NCBI GenBank assembly: GCA_936432065.2
Contig: OW386290.2
Location: 143,789,677 to 143,853,676, forward strand
Length of the DNA stretch: 64,000 nt
Direction: 5' to 3'
Source of the DNA: Rutpela maculata
Lineage: Eukaryota > Arthropoda > Insecta > Coleoptera > Cerambycidae
Shown here in pieces: positions 20,838 through 33,035 of the stretch (position 1 is the stretch's first letter; each line of letters opens with the position of its first letter). The notes under the pieces were generated by a model. It saw only the letters and a program-made list of their open reading frames with translations, did no database searches and was not told the DNA's origin. Both the position numbers and the translations under genes were made by a program.

Positions 20838-21420
20838 TACTTCCACGTCCAGTGGAAGTATAGTAACGACAAAAAAATTTTAAAAAATTTTTATTGTCCA
20901 AATAGGCTTAAAATGTCATGAAATGTCGAGATTTTAAGTTTGAGCGAAAAAAAATTTCTGTCTGTCGGTCTGTCTGTCTGTAACTTTTTTTGTGCGCACG
21001 TTTACTCTGGAACCGTTTAAGATATTGACTTGAAATTTGGTACACATATGTACTTTAACGAGATCTAGAACTAGATTATATTTTCATCTTGTTCCGTCGA
21101 AGGGTTGGGGGGTAAAATGGGGTAAATTTGGGGTAAATGGGTAAATCAACCAGGTAAGAGTCCATGAAATTGGTATTTAGTATATACAAGAGAAGCTAAG
21201 GTCTCAAAAAAATTTTTGGCATTAGCCACCCCCATTACCACCCCCACCTCCTTATTAAAGGGGATGAAAAAAAATTGTGATTTAGTGTATGTACAGGAAC
21301 CAGAAACTTCAAAATATTTTTTTGCTTCATCCACCCACTTCCACCCCCTATCACCTCCCCCACCCCACTACCGATGTGGGGTATCGTTTTATGGGTTTTT
21401 GGGTTAGAGGATTTCAAATA
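20838..21420 (-). repeat. Repeat family B, copy 3 (longest head)
   Basis: Reverse complement of copy 1, with the hairpin (ACTTCCAC-GTCCA-GTGGAAGT) at 20841-20861. It extends further at its head than the other copies, including GGAAGTGGGTGGATGAAGC and a CCCCACATCGG block, ending near 21420. Short frames inside it are not shared by other copies and are not credited. Confidence 0.7.
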
Positions 21421-21424
21421 TTAT

Positions 21425-22890
21425 ATTATTATAGTTCCATAAACAATTATTTTCACATACAAAGTTTTTTTGTTGTGAGTGACTTGGATAGAGAATCTGG
21501 ATGTGAAAGTAGTGATTCCTTGGGCAGCGGTTTTTCAAAATATGCAACAAAAATGTCTCAAATGAGCCATTTGCATATGTTATCTACTATCTACTAATCT
21601 TAGCTTAATTTACCGCAAATTTATTTAAAAAGGTTTGCTTAAAATTACACAAAGTATTTTGTACAAAAATTAAAAATGTATAAAATTTAAATGTAACCTT
21701 ATCTCCCGCTATCGGAGGGTGCAGGACATGATATAAAGTGTCTAAATTATATCACAGATTTATTAGCCGCTGTTTTAAATTTAGTCGTTAACAAATCAGA
21801 TTTGCATGCAAATTTTTGTGCCTAATTACATAAGAGAAACGTTTGTCTGCAATTAGTAATTCCTTTTTAAGGGGACACTGCCTCTATAATGACTTATAAT
21901 CTGTCTAAAATGAAATATAATTATAAGAGGAAGTCAAAGATGATTTAATTAAGAAATAACTAAAGAATGATACAGTAGCTACATTAATATTAATCAAGTG
22001 TACCCGGCGTTACCCAGTGACTTGAACAAAATTGAACACCATTAATTAAAAAAAAAAACGTTATTTTGAATTTCTTCGATTTTATTTTGAAATTGGTTGC
22101 CAATGGGGAACTACCAAATTTTCCAAATTTTCCGGCTTCCTTTGAACCACTTTTGCTGAATAACGTTAAGAAGAGATGCTAACGACTTGGTTGTGTTCGT
22201 TCATTAGATGTGTATGCAGGATGAACCATTGAAAATGAAACGAGTGTTCGTGGTCCTTACATTTTGAAACATGGATGAGGTTATTTGACGGAATCCACAG
22301 CAATACCACACAAGGTGATTATTGTGAAAGCAATTTCCATCACTCCATTAATTTTTTTTTTCAAACGTACCTTAATAATACTTACATTATATAATGTAAT
22401 ACTTTTTGCTATTGCTTTCCTAGTACAAATAGTTCTCATTTTTTTACTAGTATAAAAATAAAATAATGTATTATGCAACGAATTAAAGATTCATGTAGCT
22501 ATGACTTGTGATAAACTGTCGGTTTAAAATTTGACGACGGATCGTTTTTCACATTGAATATTCATGGTAATAAATGATGTTTGTGAATGTCCTATAAGTA
22601 ATTTAGATTTTGATGTTTAAGTACTAAAAATACTAATTTTAATTCCAGTTAAAAAAAATTGTTACCTGTGATTAATTCGTAATTGAAGTGGTTAGTATAT
22701 GTCATGTATAATTAATAAATAAAATGGTTAGTATTACTTATATCTTTTTTGCCAAAATATAACATATTTGATGTAATTTTTCAAATTAAAGAAGTCATTT
22801 TTTTATTTTGACGCTTTTATATATGACACTCGAAGTAAAAAGCACATTATGTATTTCGCCCTGTTTGCTCAACACAATGTTCGCCTTCTA
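21425..22890. other. Gene-free AT-rich stretch
   Basis: No terminal repeats, RT or transposase motifs were found. Short frames are AT-driven. Confidence 0.4.
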
Positions 22891-22896
22891 CTCCTA

Positions 22897-23796
22897 CACT
22901 CAAAGAAATAGTATGGGCAAATTCAACAAAAAAAAATGGTTAACTAACAATATCGTTTAATTTTGTTAAACCAAACTATATTGACGGCATTTTTAAACAA
23001 GAGGTGATTGTTATTTTAATTAATAAAAAGTTGTCGTACAACAAAACAAACATTAACTTAAAAAATAGATGAATAAGACTATTATTTTGTTCGTCTGACT
23101 ATTATTTTGTTGAATTCTGTCAAATTAAACTAGATAATAGTATATTTTATTTTTAACTATTATCGAATTGTAAGTCTAACCCAGTATTAGTCCGCTGTAC
23201 TATTGTACTTGGTAGACAAACCAATATTATTATCGTTCTAAAAGAATTACCATAAAATTTGCTTGTTTACCACGTAGTCTATTACAGAAATTATTCCCAG
23301 ATGACGCCACATACAAATCACTAACAATAATCCATCAAGCATTATCTTGCACTCTTATGAATTTATAGAAAATTAATAACATGATTGCAGTGTTCAAATT
23401 CTCTCAGGGATCATCGATATATTTGGATGGATCTTATAAACGATCTCTAATCTTTGGTTTGGGTGGTCTGATGTCTCAATACTGAGATTTTGGCTAACCA
23501 AAAAAAACTTCGTCATACAATAAAGTGTAGATCAACCTAAAAATTAGTTGGTGAACAAAAAACAAAGTCGTACTATTTAATTGTAGACCAAATTGAAAAT
23601 GGTTAGTGAACATAAAAAAATGTCATTGTACTATTTAATTTGTTACAAGAAGATATGATTATTAAACTACTATTTGTTTACGAAAATAAATAAAGTTGTA
23701 TGACTATTCTTTACTGATTGATTTAACTATGAAACTAGATAGGCGCGATTTCATATGTTCTTTTTGGTTGAATTTACCTATCACTTTCTTTGAGTG
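22897..23796 (-). mobile_element. Family D element, copy 2, TA duplication
   Basis: Reads as the reverse complement of copy 1. The ends CACTCAAAG and CTTTGAGTG are flanked by TA on both sides (22895-22896 and 23797-23798), and the length is 900 bp. TA duplication and short, simple ends suggest a Tc1/mariner-mobilised MITE. No transposase is present. Confidence 0.85.
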
Positions 23797-23799
23797 TAG

Positions 23800-24339
23800 T
23801 AACATAATAAAATATTACAGAATGAGGCATTTTCTTCGCACGTTGCCAAAAAAATTATCCTTCGTTCAAAATCACCAAGACAAAGTTAATTTTGAAGGGA
23901 TGATACTTATTTTTAAGAATTCTTTAATAAGAAGAAAGTGAAACTCCAGCCTCCCTTTGAATTCAACGTGAAATATCAATACTTCTAGTGTATTTTACTA
24001 CATTTTATGTTTTTTATGTCACTCCTATCTATCTCTTATTAGTTTTCCACGACTTCTCTTGGATTTAGCAAATATACCAAATTGAATTAAATTGTCATGT
24101 AAATTTAAAAGTTTTAAATGAAAGTTAGTCTGGATAACGTGTGTACAATATTTAGGCTTATGGCGATAATTTACTTTATTTTCCCCAGAAATATATATCA
24201 TATCAAACGTTACTGCGTTTGTGAATTGAACCATTGCGCACTGAAGAGAAAAAATATTATTTTATTTAGTCACACTAACAAAAAGTTGATAACTAAACAA
24301 AATAAACAGTTTTGACGTATTAGGTTACCAGATTCATGT
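23800..24339. other. Gene-free spacer
   Basis: AT-rich. Frames of 65-69 codons on both strands overlap and have no recognisable content. Confidence 0.4.
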
Positions 24340-24387
24340 AGTGGTGGGTGGAAGAAGAAAAAAAAATTAAGGCCCTTGGTTCTTGTA

Positions 24388-25869
24388 TGGGTCGCGTGCG
24401 CCGACGTCACAGATTTTGAGACCTTAGGAAAAACAAACAGCTGTCATTGAGAAATCCGCCGATTAAACGTGTTTCTTTAAAGTGAATTTTGCAGTGTTTG
24501 TGCCATTTAAGAACTTGTTGTTGGATTATTTAACATCTACAACTATTTTTAATACTGTTATATAAACAATTTTGTTCGTCAGGATGACGGTTAGTTCGTA
24601 TTTTGCAGAATCGTTTCCACATGTAGAGGTTAGGTATACGGCTGCCATCGAATTAAATCCTTATATTTTGAGAAAAAAATACTTTAGTACAAATATTGAT
24701 GTATTTCCAAATGTTACACATAGGGATGTTGCGAATTACTTGATTTTTGAAAGAATTACGTAAACAGAAGGACGAATTCAAGGCATTGAAAAGTCTTGAA
24801 GATGTTTGTGGTTAGGTGAAAGAAGTACTCTGCAAGAAATTTGCAGGATAAAAGCTTGTTACAACGGGAAGAATTAGTTATCAACCATTTTTTTCATATA
24901 TGCTTGCCTAATTAAATGTTGTTTTATAAATAATTATTAATGCAGAAATTAATTTTTCAGGATATGAACTCTTAGCATCATGAATAAAAGCCATTGACTC
25001 CTTGGACTATTGCAGATTCAGATGGTTCCTTAATGCTCACTGGGATTGTGTTGCCAGTCTAGACAAAACATGTTCACCACTTAACAAGAAATCTTTCCTT
25101 TTAGTTTTTTAGCAATGAATATGGCTATGGTTGGAGATTAACCGCTGTAAATTTTGTGAAAAAGACATTTTATAAAATAAACAATGAAAGACGTACCTAC
25201 TGTAAACTGTTTGAAGTATGTAATAAGATGTACACAATTTCTTCCAGCGGTTAACCCATCGTCTATAACTTATATACCTATAGATTGGACTACGAAAACC
25301 GTTGTAATTTTTGTAAATTTTTTATTGTAATATATTATATAAAATGTTTAACATGTATTTCACTATTTTATGTAGGTCAATTGTTAATTATGACTTGTAT
25401 TCTCTTAAATATATTCTCCATCCGTGCAGTTCATGCTTCGCTCAACTAAAATTTAAATAAGAAATAGTTATTAAAAATAGAGACAAACCAATATAAAATG
25501 TTAATTTTCTTTACCATGGATTGTTTATTGCTTATTTGAGCAGGAATTATTACTGTCACAATCATTCTTGCATTAACATGCACCAACTTAAAGCATTTCT
25601 TTTAATTGCCTTGAATTGTTTAACCTAACCTCTTCTGGCTGTAAATTGACGTTATTTTATAAAAACTGATGTTGTCTCGGATTACCACACTTCCACAATT
25701 AATAATACAATAAAAAATGGCCATTTTGTATGATATAATATCGATAAAAACTCTAGGATTACGAAAAATTTAATTCTGAGGTTCGGTCAGTCGCCATTTG
25801 ACAGCTAATGACAGCGGTTTGTTTTTTCCTAAGGTCTGGGACCTGTGACGTCACACGCACGCGACCCAT
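24388..25869 (+). mobile_element. TA-flanked inverted-repeat element carrying a SWIM/YqaJ-type gene remnant, copy 1
   Basis: Inverted repeats of about 60-70 bp start TGGGTCGCGTGCG and include GACGTCACAG, GACCTTAGGAAAAA-CAAAC and GCTGTCATT. The TA at 24386-24387 and 25870-25871 is the target duplication, as shown by uninterrupted family B copies reading TTCTTGTACACAC-ACTAAATC. The element is 1482 bp. Its interior is a spliced gene remnant rather than a recognisable transposase. A related, less complete copy lies at 38341-41130. Confidence 0.85.
24584..25095 (+). pseudogene. Remnant of a SWIM zinc-finger/YqaJ-type gene, two exons
   Basis: Exon one opens with ATG at 24584: HVEVRYTAAIELNPYILRK, VFPNVTHRDVANYLIF and, after a frame slip and two stop codons, KALKSLEDVCG-x-VKEVLCKKFAG-x-KLVTTGRI. 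An acceptor TTTTTCAG ends at 24960. Exon two reads KPLTPWTIADSDGS and, after a slip, NAHWDCVASLDKTCSPL, which corresponds to the Cys/His core of a SWIM finger. The order matches what I recall of multicopy insect proteins with an N-terminal region, a SWIM finger and a C-terminal YqaJ-type exonuclease domain. The nuclease part is absent here. Confidence 0.6.
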
Positions 25870-25968
25870 ACACAATAAATCATAATTTAATTTTTTTCAC
25901 CCCCTTTAATAATGTGGTGGGGGTGGCAAATGCCAAAAATTATTTTTGAGGCCTTAGCTTCTCTTATA

Positions 25969-26691
25969 CAGTGTGACCCATTTTTTTGGAGTCACCCTGT
26001 AAAATATTTATTTATTGTGCGATTTGAATCAAATTTTACTCAAGTATAGAACAAATTAGGATCTAATTATGACGCGAAAAACATTCGCCTCCTACAAATG
26101 CAAAGCCACCTGATACCAAATTATGCCGAAAAAATCAAAAAATCATTAGGAATTTTTTTATCGGAAAATTTTGTTAATGAAACTTGTTCAGAATTATCCA
26201 AAAACCACAAGTCCAAAATTTAATTAAAATTAAAAAATTTAAAAATTGAAATTTTAAAAATTTATAATATAATTATTTAAAAAAAAACTGAAAACTGCTT
26301 GATAACTACCTGGCAACTTGGGTTTAATTTCAAACAAAACTGTCATAATACAGTTTTCTAAACAAGAAAAACCATTAAAATTATATTTTCGGGCATTATT
26401 TTAACCAAAATATGAATATTTTTTTACTTTTGTCAAATTTTGAACTTAAGGCTTTTGGATAATTCTGAACAAGTTTCATTGACAAAATTTTCCGATAAAA
26501 AAATTCCTAATATGATTTTTTGATTTTCTCCACATATTTTGGTATCGCAGTGGCTTTACATTTGCAGTAGATGAATGTTTTCCTGGTCATAATTAGATCC
26601 TAATTCGTTCTATACTTGACTGAAATTGGATTCAAATCGCGAAATAAATAAAGATTTTGCAGGGTGACTCCGAAACAAATGGGTCACACTG
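25969..26691. mobile_element. 723-bp palindromic TA-flanked MITE (CAGTGTGACCC ends)
   Basis: CAGTGTGACCCATTTTTTTGG at the left is mirrored at the right by its inverse ending GGGTCACACTG, and the arms stay complementary almost to the centre (TCGGAAAATTTTGTTAATGA with TCATTGACAAAATTTTCCGA). TA flanks both ends (25967-25968, 26692-26693). It lies within family B copy 4. No coding. The ends resemble those of the element at 51452 (CAGTGTGTCC). Confidence 0.85.
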
Positions 26692-26990
26692 TATATACTA
26701 AATACCAATTTTACCTATTTACCCCCATTTACCCCCCCCCCCCCCCTTCAATGGAATACAATCAAAATATAATCTAGTTCCAGATTCCGTTAAAACACAT
26801 ACGTGTACCAAATTTCATATCAATATCTTAAGCGGTCCCAGACTAATCGTGCGCGCAAAGAAGTTACAGACAGACCGACAATTTAATTTAAATTTAAAAT
26901 CTCGACGTTTCCTGGCATTCTAAGCCTGTTTAAACAACGAAAATTTTTTATCTATTTTTTTTCATTACTATACTTCCACTGGTATGGAAG

Positions 26991-28187
26991 TAGAATGTAT
27001 TCCATATAAAAAAAATCACTATTGAAAGTACAATCCAGTTATCGCAATTTCAAAGTCCTTCCATCGAATAAATAATTCCTAACGTCGTGTCGCCAAAACT
27101 TCAACTGACTACGCCATCATTTTATGACCTTTATGTCACTCCATAATCTTTTTCACAGATTCCAAGTATTATCTGTGTTTTCGAAGTTATTGGTCTGTGT
27201 AGTTTTATGTGAAACACCCTATATATGCAAGTTTATTCCTGATAATAAAACGAATCCCATCTCATGTTTTTACGTGGCACAATTCTTCGACGAAAAGTAG
27301 TTGACCCGTGAACGATATAAAAAAACCGCAGAATAAATTGAACAGCTCTATAACCTCACCTCATAAGAATGGACCCTATCGAGAGCAAATGTCAAACATA
27401 CAAGACAAATTTGCTCACAAAGGACGCGGTTATAGACATCGTCATCTATCTTGAATGCCAATTCGGCCTATAATGAACTGGAACTCGGGTTTGGCGCATC
27501 GAATTCACAAGGGCGGTTACAAAGACACTATTTATTAATTGACACTGGTAGGTTGGAGTGAATCGGGCGACCCGTCAAAGAAACAAATAGATTCGAAATA
27601 CCCCTAAAGTCTGATATAATTAAATACTCCGACAGGGATCGCCACTCAAAACTCTACGGACCCACCACAACTTAGTTCATTTAAATATATCGACGAAAGG
27701 TTTTGAAAAGCTTTTAGAGGCGATTGGGTCTTTTCAGTAGCGTGGAAAAATTAAGGCGTATGAACAAGGCACAGAGTAATCGTTTCTTATGTTAGATTGA
27801 CAGTTCAAGAAAAGTTAAGTTAGAAAAAGATGTATAATCCACATAAAATGAATATATTTCTACCTACTGAATACTGTAATTAATACAGTAATACAAATTG
27901 CTCGAAATGTTGCTACCATTCTATAGGCAAAGATAATCTAAGATCCGGCAGCTTCTTCATGGAGTCAAAGTCGGACTGGCTCGATTTGCCACCGGCGTCC
28001 AGAAAACTTTTTTGGCCCCGCCACACAGAAAAAGCTATTTCAGCTACACCAAATGCGATAAAAGATATACAAATATACAGATACTTATAACTTGTCTGTT
28101 GCTATTTAAAATTAATACAATAAAAAACTGAATGAAAATAGTATGAATATATTTTTATCAGGTACAAAAATTATCATACATCTATAC
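26991..28187. other. Gene-free; one moderately GC-rich patch
   Basis: Between 27340 and 27700 the composition is less AT-rich and a 34-codon frame starts at ATG 27369, but it has no recognisable motif and stops early. I see no repeats with partners in this window. Confidence 0.4.
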
Positions 28188-28302
28188 TAGGGTGGCCCAT
28201 CTCTATAGGGGGTGAATTTTTTTTGCGTATTTTTTAAGTCTCACCCCACGAGAATATACATATAGGAATAACTTATGTCAAAGTTTCAGATAAGTCGGTG
28301 AA

Positions 28303-28402
28303 CGGTAACCCGTGCCGCATTCAGGTAGAAATTTGTAGATAAGATTTTATTACGGTAACCCGTGCCGCATTCAAGTAGAAATTTGTAGATAAGATTTTAT
28401 TA
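28303..28402 (+). repeat. Two tandem 50-bp units in the 5' region of the hAT-like element
   Basis: CGGTAACCCGTGCCGCATTC recurs exactly 50 bases apart, followed in both units by GTAGAAATTTGTAGATAAG. It lies about 115-215 bases inside the left end, where subterminal transposase-binding repeats usually sit. It may be such a site or a local duplication. Confidence 0.8.
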
Positions 28403-28615
28403 CGGTAATACACTTAAATTTTACTTAAAATACAAATATCTACCTCTTTTCTCATAATGTTTTATTGGTGTAATTATTTCCTAGAAATTATTTGTTTTGG
28501 AAGTTTGGAAATATAATGCACCTACGGTAGGTTTTTATGTCAGTTTGCAATTGTCTTTTACAGTGGTGACATTATAAGTTATAGCATACGTTCCTTTTTG
28601 AAAAAACATTTAACG

Positions 28616-30873
28616 ATGGCTGATGTTAGATCCTCACGAAAGGATACTTTCATTTACTTAGTTGGACACTATTCGTCACAAATCATTGGCAATAAATTGC
28701 CGTCTAATAGACAAGTATTACAAGTGCTCTTTTATAACATTCGTGAAATGAAGCTAAGTGTACATGAAAGTGCTAAATTAACAATAAAAGAGGTTGTCAG
28801 TTTTTTGGGATAAAGCTCGCATTCCGACACGTCAGGATTTTCATTGTGTTAAACAACTAGATAAACTTTATGCAGAGTGGAGGAACTTACAAAAATCGGC
28901 TAAAAGGGCCAGTGCGGGAGGTAAAGAAAAAAATTTCGTTGAAAAATTGGACGATCTCTTTGACATTTCTCATGCAAATGCATTGGAGTTGATGAAAATA
29001 GATGAAGATAAGCAGTTTTTAATTAACCAAAGAAAAAAGGGACGTCCTGGATTTATGCATGGTATTGATTACCAACTTGCTTCTCAAGAAAAATCAGCTG
29101 AGGAGAAGTTACAGAAATTATCCGAACGAATGCAACGAAGTCAACAAGAAAAAGCTAGATTAGAGGAAACAGTCACATGTCCATCATCAAGTAGTAATTC
29201 AGCCGACTCCAACGAAAATGAAGATGAAATAATTGAAGCCCAAGAAGAGTTGTTACAAGACCAGCCTGGCCCGTCACAGCCAAAAAAGAGGAGATTGTAT
29301 GGAACATGTAACATCATCACACCAAAAATAGCCGCTGCATTTGATGCTTGCAAAATAAGCGACAGGTATGGAGTCCATATTTTGACGGCAGTAGCAGAAG
29401 CACTAGGACATCACACCACATCTTTGTCCATCAGCAAAACCACACTTCAGCGCTCTAGACAACGCATCCGCAAAGAAAGAGCTGAAATATTAAAAACTGC
29501 CTTCGGTAATTCTGAATTGCCGGCCCCAATCATCCATTGGGATGGAAAACTTTTACCTTCTCACTGGAATGGGAAATATCGATAGACTTGCTATCTTAGT
29601 TACTAGTGGAGATACTGAACAACTACTTGGAGTACCAGCTTTGCCCAATTCAACTGGAAGAAAACAGACTGAAGCAGTTTATGATGTGCTTTGTGAATGG
29701 AATTTGGACGAAAAGGTAATAGCTTTGTGTTGTGATACAACAGCATCAAATATGGGTTATATAAATGGGGCAGCCACACTATTGCAACAAAAATTAGAAA
29801 GAGATATTCTATATTTTCCTTGTAGACATCATATTTTTGAAGTGGTTTTGAGAAGTGTGTTTGACACAAAAATGCCTTCCTCATCTGGTCCAAATGTGCC
29901 ACTATTTAAACGTTTAAGGGAATTTTGGCCTAAAATAGATCAAAATAAACTAAAAACTGGATTTCAGGTATCAAAAATTAAACACATTTTACAACCAGTT
30001 AAAGCCGAAATTGTAAAGTTTCTAAATGCAGCTTTAACTTTGCAACAGCCTCGTGATGATTATAAAGAATTTTTAATGCTTTCTAAACTTTTTGTTGAAG
30101 AAGAGCCCACTCACACGACATTCTATCAACCAGGGGCATTTCATCATGCACGTTGGATGACCAAAGCCATTTACTGTCTAAAAATATTTTTTTTCCAAGA
30201 TCAGTTCCAACTAACTAAAAAAGAAAAAATAGGTATTGAAGATATATGTCTCTTTATTGTAAAGGTTTATGTAAAGGCCTGGTTTACAGCGTCATTTGCT
30301 AGTAAAGCACCGCTTCATGACTTAGACTTTTGTAAAGAACTCATTAATTATCAAAATATTGACAAAGAAATATCTCAAGCCGCAAGTAGGAAAATAGTGA
30401 ACCATTTATGGTACCTTAATTCAGTAAATGTTGGCTTATCTTTCTTTGATGACGATATTTCAGTTACCACTAAAAGAGAAATGGTTAAAGCTTTGAATAG
30501 GAAAGCACCAAATCAAGAGGGTATTAAACGACTTATGATTAGTAACATTACTGACGTTGAAAACAAGGAAATTCAGGACTTCATATGCGAGAACACTAAA
30601 CAGTTTTTTCAAAAATTAGGTTTGTCTATGGAATTTTTGGAAAATGATCCAACAACATGGAGGGAAAATGAAAGTTATACCCGATGTTTCAATATTGTAA
30701 ACAAAATTAAAGTTGTAAATGATGCCGCTGAGAGAGGAATCAAACTTATTACTGACTATGACATTTTAACAAAAAATGAAGACCAAAAACAGTTTTTACT
30801 CCAAGTTGTAAATGATTATAAATCACAGTTTCCAAATGTAAAAAAAGAAACCCTGTCGCATGCTTTAGCCTAG
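28616..30873 (+). pseudogene. hAT-like transposase in three frame blocks
   Basis: Starts ATG-GCT-GAT at 28616. Block one (to ~28801) ends EVV and continues in another frame as FWDKARIPTRQ, the shift lying in a run of six T (28801-28806). Block two has a coiled, Ser/Glu-rich linker near 29090-29290 and ends IIHWDGKLLP. A second shift near 29550-29580 leads to block three: DRLAILVTSGD, CCDTTASNMG (D of an RNase H-like fold), FPCRHHIFEVVL (the C-x2-H of hAT enzymes) and HHARWMTKAIYCLK. I recognise the protein as a widespread but poorly named arthropod family; an RNase H-type transposase is inferred from motifs, the 8-bp duplication and the ends. About 750 codons would suit hAT (roughly 600-800). 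No BED finger is visible. Confidence 0.75.
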
Positions 30874-31329
30874 TGCAAAAAATATTGTTTTTATTACTAT
30901 ATGTCTTGTAGATTTAGGATAATATTTGGTACTATGTATGAAAAATACGTTTCATAATAAAATACACAAAGATAAAACGAGAGTTATATTTCAAAAACTT
31001 CTAGTCTAGTTTTCTTAGACTACGAATTTACAGTAGTATGACACATGTCATAGTCACAACAGATAATGTCTTTGATATTTGTATGACTTGATTAGTCATT
31101 CTATAGATAAATGTTGCTGATTAAAAAAAAACAATGCATCAACCAAAGAATGTAAATAATTCCATTTACTTTTATTATTGCATAATAATGCATTCTGCGG
31201 CACCCCTTGCCTTCAATTTGCCTCAATAATATTTTGAGGGGACTGTTTTTTCTTCAAATGGAACCATTTGCAGGGGTGAGAAATAAAAAATTTCGATTTC
31301 GAAAAAGATGGGCCACCCTAATCTATACA

Positions 31330-33035
31330 TAAAACAACAAAAAAAGGTAAGATGACTTTAAACAAAACCTTTATCCTTAAAAACAGGAACTACAAAATCC
31401 TTATAAGGAACAAAGGAACTAGAAACCAGTCAAAAAAATACAACATTAAATTCTGCGCTACGTACCTACATGTTTTAGCAGTGAAAAAAACATTAAAATT
31501 AAAAGGGCCATACTTCAAATCAAATTTTTACTTTTAAAACATAGGTAAATAAAAATAAGAAATATTCTAAAATAATATTGAACTTGGAGAGGACTCAAAA
31601 ACGTATGGGGTCATGTCATGGAATTGCCGAGCAGATTCGTTTGAATAACAAAATCTATTTAATGGAACCTGAGTTGTAAATAATCGTAAGTGTCACTATA
31701 GGTCCGATCAAAACCCAAGATGGATGAGAGGAACAAACATTTTTTGCTGTAAATGTGTGGGGTGGTAAATTACACGAAGTCATAATAGATCCTGGATTAT
31801 TCAATGATGTTCCAGGCATAGCGGAAATCAAGGGAACACACTGCAAGTCGCCGATGACCACAATATAAATGTTTATGTACTTACAGTAACTGCTGGGAAT
31901 CGATGTATATGTTATATAATGGTTACAGACATAAATTCATAGGTCGGTATCACGTGGTAATTCTGTCAAAATGATGTTACTAAAAATAAAAAATAATGTA
32001 ATTTAGCAGATTTTCATAGAAATTTATTAATGGTTCAGAAATGAACCATTACAACGATGACCCAAATTACGGCCTGCAGAGATTTAAAATTAAGTTGTTT
32101 GGCAATATGTTAATTTTTGATGAGGATATATCACACAAAATTATTAAACTAAACGCTGGTAAGGGTTGACGTGTATAGACTAGAAAGGTGTTAGGAAAAC
32201 AGCTTTTTTAAATAGTCGACGTTTCGTCACAATTTATTAACATCCTCAGGACTATTTCTGTGAGTTTTCCTTTGTAACATTAAATTTAAAAAATGAAAAA
32301 ACAATAAACAAGTGTACACTTAATCAATAAAATATAATATAGGAGAAATAGAAAATGAATATATAGGAGAAATAGAAAATAAATAGAAAAGTTAAAAATT
32401 AAATAAAAAAAAAATAAAATTTTTATTATTATTTAGGTGTACTATAACGACAACACTAAGTTATGTTGAATTAATTGTCCTAAAATCTTGTCATGCGCGA
32501 GGAGTTTATACGGGCATTAATTAGGGATCTAAGTAACTATTTTTTCTACTATGTTTTTTGTACACCCAAATAATAATAAAAGATTTTTTTTAAATGCTTT
32601 TTACCTACGTTTTATTTTAATTTAAAATTTTTAATTACATCTTAATTTCCTTTATATTCATTGCGTCATTGCGTCGTCCTTACTTAATAAAAGCACAGGA
32701 TTAAAGCCTTTCTTAGAATGCAACGTCTGAATGAACACACTATCCGATCAAATTATAGTTTTAAGAACAAAAAAATACACTTTTTGGTATCATATTATGT
32801 CGCCAGAACTACAAGTGTATGCAAAATTTCAGCTCCATTGGTCGTCGATAAGTGGTTCAAAATTGACTTGCAAGATTTGAACTGAATATACTACCTAACA
32901 TACAAAGCAGGTTAAATCAAAGCTTGTCAACAAGACGGAAACGAAGAAATTTATCAAGGTCTTTTTTAGTTCTTTTTAATTGACGGGATATTGCAGGACA
33001 TACATTTTTAAAATATTTTAATAACATAGATTTAA
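31330..33035. other. Gene-free; a repeat fragment with GTCGACGTTTCGTCAC
   Basis: At 32150-32290 the phrases GGTTGACGTGTATAGACTAG, GTCGACGTTTCGTCACAA and CATCCTCAGGACTATTTC look like retroelement-associated sequence that I have seen in many insects, but there is no partner copy here. Frames at 31352-31537 and 31655-31861 have no recognisable content. Confidence 0.4.

Larger units (their letters stand above)
24340..26990 (+). repeat. Repeat family B, copy 4, interrupted twice
   Basis: Pieces at 24340-24387, 25870-25968 and 26692-26990 line up end to end with copies 1-3: TTGGTTCTTGTA, then TACACAATAAATCA to the G/T-rich block and CTTCTCTTATA, then TATACTAAATACC to the terminal hairpin TACTTCCAC-GGAAGTA. 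The gaps are exactly filled by two TA-flanked elements (24388-25869 and 25969-26691). The family B copies elsewhere act as empty-site controls. Confidence 0.8.
28188..31320 (+). mobile_element. hAT-like DNA transposon, near complete, perfect 8-bp target duplication
   Basis: The 15-bp inverted repeats TAGGGTGGCCCATCT start at 28188 and end at 31320. ATCTATAC lies directly outside both ends (28180-28187 and 31321-31328), an exact 8-bp duplication as produced by hAT and a few other superfamilies. The TAGGG start also suits hAT. The single internal gene (28616-30873) is a transposase-like frame with two frameshifts. Length is 3133 bp. Perfect ends and duplication with few lesions suggest a recent insertion. 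Confidence 0.9.

Noticed and set aside
32150..32290. Penelope-like or other retroelement based on GACGTTTCGTCAC and CATCCTCAGGAC
   Set aside because: The phrases look familiar from insect repeats, but no protein motif or second copy is present in this window to support a specific type.
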